Shown here one piece after another: positions 6,121 through 7,325 of a stretch of 7,325 nucleotides of DNA. The notes under the pieces were generated by a model that searched no databases, was not told the origin of the DNA, and saw only the letters and a program-made list of their open reading frames with translations. The stretch is taken from assembly GCA_964592725.1 (NCBI GenBank), contig CAZQFQ010000054.1, forward strand, positions 1-7,325, in the 5' to 3' direction. The DNA is from PALSA-1336 sp964592725 (GTDB lineage: Bacteria > Patescibacteriota > Doudnabacteria > UBA920). The position numbers were made by a program, and so were the translations under genes. Each line of letters begins with the position of its first letter. The first letter of the stretch is position 1.

Positions 6121-6984
6121 ATGCAGAGCTTCATTAATGTAAGGATCGGGCGGCTGCCAGGCCGCATTTCCGAGATTACCCTGAACGGCGACCGCACGGT
6201 CGCCACGGCTCTGATGACCGCTGGCCTCGACTCCAGCGGCTACGAGATCCGCGTCCAGGGTCAGCCGGCGAGCACATCGACCGGCTTGAACGAGGGGGAC
6301 ATCGTCCTCCTCGTGAAGAAGATCAAGGGGAACGGGGGTAGCGCCATCGAAGGCGTCACTCTCGTTCAGGTCGGCCGGGTTCCCGGATCGGCCCTCGTCG
6401 AGTTTGCACTCGACGAGCCGACGGTCTACGCCGCTCTCCAGGCGGCGGGGATCACGTTGGCCGCCGATGAGGTGGTTTACGTGTTGGACCAGGAGGCATC
6501 CGTCGGGATGCCCCTGTATGACGGCGACAAGGTTGTCGTCCGGCATCGGATGCCGGCGACTGCCACCAGGTTTCTCGCCTCCGAAGCCGCGGAGGAGAAA
6601 CAGCGGCAAGAGACTGCCGTCGCTGCCGGTCTTTCGCCTATACCCGGGGCGGAGAACTTCGTCCGCCGGGCGGCCGAGCCGGCATTCGCGCCCGCCACGG
6701 TCGATTTCTCAGCCGTGCCCGGGATTGACCCGGCTGTTCTTCGCTCCGATGCGGAGAGGCTCGTCCGCGAAGCGGACGAGCTGGAAGCCGGCGCCAGGGC
6801 CGCGCTCGCAAGCGCGGCCGAGAAAAAGGCTTCGGCCGAGGCGCATCGCGCCAAGGCCTCGGCGATCGAGACCTCACAGGCGGCGCTCAGCGCCGCCACC
6901 GTGCAACTCGAAGACCTTGGGGTCATCCGGCCCCAGGGCAAGACCGGACGGTTGGCGGATCTCCGCAAGCTGTTCGGCCTGTAG
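6121..6984 (+). CDS. Tandem ubiquitin-like (beta-grasp) modifier with helical C-terminal tail
   Basis: This 287-residue protein starts with two similar beta-grasp domains. Domain 1 (about 3-70) begins INVRIGRLPG and ends EGDIVLLVKKIKG. Domain 2 (about 79-145) begins VTLVQVGRVPG and ends DGDKVVVRHRMP. The shared G-R-x-P-G and D-G/E-G-D patterns show an internal duplication. Domain 1 resembles stand-alone ThiS/MoaD-like bacterial Ubls that end in KIKGG. It is followed by Gly72-Gly73. After domain 2 come a proline/alanine-rich linker (about 170-205) and a long helix or coiled coil (about 208-265). The protein ends LRKLFGL, with no C-terminal glycine. It is probably the modifier of this system, like the double-Ubl proteins of Bil-type operons. 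It either needs processing by the JAMM peptidase or acts differently. The 107-base gap before it is the longest in the operon. Confidence 0.85.
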   Translation: MQSFINVRIGRLPGRISEITLNGDRTVATALMTAGLDSSGYEIRVQGQPASTSTGLNEGDIVLLVKKIKGNGGSAIEGVTLVQVGRVPGSALVEFALDEPTVYAALQAAGITLAADEVVYVLDQEASVGMPLYDGDKVVVRHRMPATATRFLASEAAEEKQRQETAVAAGLSPIPGAENFVRRAAEPAFAPATVDFSAVPGIDPAVLRSDAERLVREADELEAGARAALASAAEKKASAEAHRAKASAIETSQAALSAATVQLEDLGVIRPQGKTGRLADLRKLFGL

Positions 6985-7286
6985 CGCTTAGCCGGCGCTA
7001 CAAATTAAAAATCTCCTAATGGCTTTAGGAGTTGCCGGAAAATCCGCCCGGCGGGAAGTTTACTGTCGCGAGACAGTAAACCAAAGAAGGTCATCTTGCT
7101 GTCTGGTGTGTAGACAGCCGCAGTCTATACGATATTTAGGCCGTAAGGATTCCCGAAAAATCCAAATTTGCACTCGTGAATGGGGAGATATTGATTTGCA
7201 CAATCAATTTTCTCCCCTTTCCGATTTAGCACACAAAATTTTGTGAACTGGATCGGGAAGCGGTAATTTAGCTTTTCGCGGAAAGC
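6980..7286 (+). ncRNA. Dense hairpin array after the operon
   Basis: Starting over the stop codon, stems follow almost without gaps. TGTAGCGC/GCGCTACA spans 6980-7002, CTCCTAA/TTAGGAG 7013-7031 and GCCGG/CCGGC 7034-7052. A perfect 10-bp stem GTTTACTGTC-GCGA-GACAGTAAAC with a GNRA loop spans 7058-7081. GCTGTCT/AGACAGC spans 7098-7118. GGGGAGA-T-ATTGATT pairs with AATCAAT-TT-TCTCCCC (7182-7217). TTTCCGAT/ATCGGGAA (7218-7259, one G-U) encloses a 14-base palindrome (7232-7245). GCTTTT/GGAAAGC lies at 7271-7286. The 75-codon frame from 7019 has no motif and no Shine-Dalgarno sequence, and I read the region as structured RNA. It continues directly into the terminator. Confidence 0.6.
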
Positions 7287-7315
7287 AGGAAGTTTATTAA
7301 TTCTTTCTGTTTTTT
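7286..7315 (+). terminator. Probable Rho-independent terminator of the operon
   Basis: CAGGAAG (7286-7292) pairs with CTTTCTG (7303-7309, one G-U), followed by six T residues (7310-7315). The stem is AT-rich and of moderate strength, but it lies where the operon and its hairpin array end, and it is the only stem in the window that I found directly followed by such a T-tract on this strand. Confidence 0.6.
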
Positions 7316-7325
7316 GTAACGCAGT

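Noticed and set aside
4081..6968. Long frames opposite or shifted to the four genes (for example 4765-5754 minus and 5764-6609 minus)
   Set aside because: They are shadows of GC-rich genes with clear motifs on the + strand. They have no motifs of their own.
3487..6984. CBASS or PRTRC plasmid system
   Set aside because: There is no CD-NTase or effector gene, and E1 and E2 are separate proteins instead of a fused Cap2. The other PRTRC genes (such as the ParB-like one) are absent in this window.
6980..7286. CRISPR array or integron attC series
   Set aside because: The hairpins have unrelated sequences and no constant repeat. No attC-like core sites or integrase are present.

Overview
The window holds a compact ubiquitin-like protein conjugation operon on the + strand. 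It has an E2-like conjugating enzyme, a JAMM/JAB peptidase, an E1-like ThiF-fold activating enzyme and a protein with two tandem beta-grasp (ubiquitin-like) domains. The operon sits between very structured non-coding DNA on both sides. Taxonomy cannot be fixed from the sequence. The AT-rich left flank and a small TrmB-type regulator of the style frequent in Patescibacteria/CPR metagenomic genomes make such a bacterium a reasonable guess, held at low confidence.

Layout. Bases 2-967 are the 3' part of an unrecognised AT-rich gene on the + strand. Bases 960-1754 encode a TrmB-family regulator on the - strand; it converges with the first gene and overlaps it by 8 bp. Bases 1755-1973 form a very AT-rich divergent control region. 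It has a good sigma70-like promoter in each direction and an inverted repeat across the regulator's -35 box. From the rightward promoter (-35 at 1902, -10 at 1925) a transcript would run about 1.5 kb before the first confident gene. That leader contains one doubtful short ORF (1974-2162) and then almost continuous hairpins (about 2171-3468). It includes two diverged copies of one RNA-like module (2933-3099 and 3267-3422) that share four collinear sequence blocks. The E2 (3487-4545), JAMM peptidase (4579-5340), E1 (5330-6013) and double-Ubl protein (6121-6984) follow. After the last stop codon comes a second array of nearly back-to-back perfect hairpins (6980-7286), ending in a probable Rho-independent terminator (7286-7315).

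How it may work. By family knowledge, the E1 would adenylate the Ubl C-terminus and take it as a thioester on Cys174. The E2 would accept it on Cys292 and pass it to a target. The JAMM peptidase would mature the Ubl precursor and/or remove it from targets. This gene content resembles bacterial ubiquitin-like operons such as BilABCD, for which anti-phage activity has been shown. Here, however, the order is E2-JAMM-E1-Ubl, the Ubl carries a long helical C-terminal tail without a terminal glycine, the E1 has only two cysteines, and no E3 is visible.

The least explained part is the RNA. Structured, apparently non-coding sequence brackets the operon within one predicted transcription unit, and perfect hairpins are also frequent inside the genes. 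Base composition changes from strongly AT-rich flanks to GC-rich genes, which suggests the unit was acquired by horizontal transfer.
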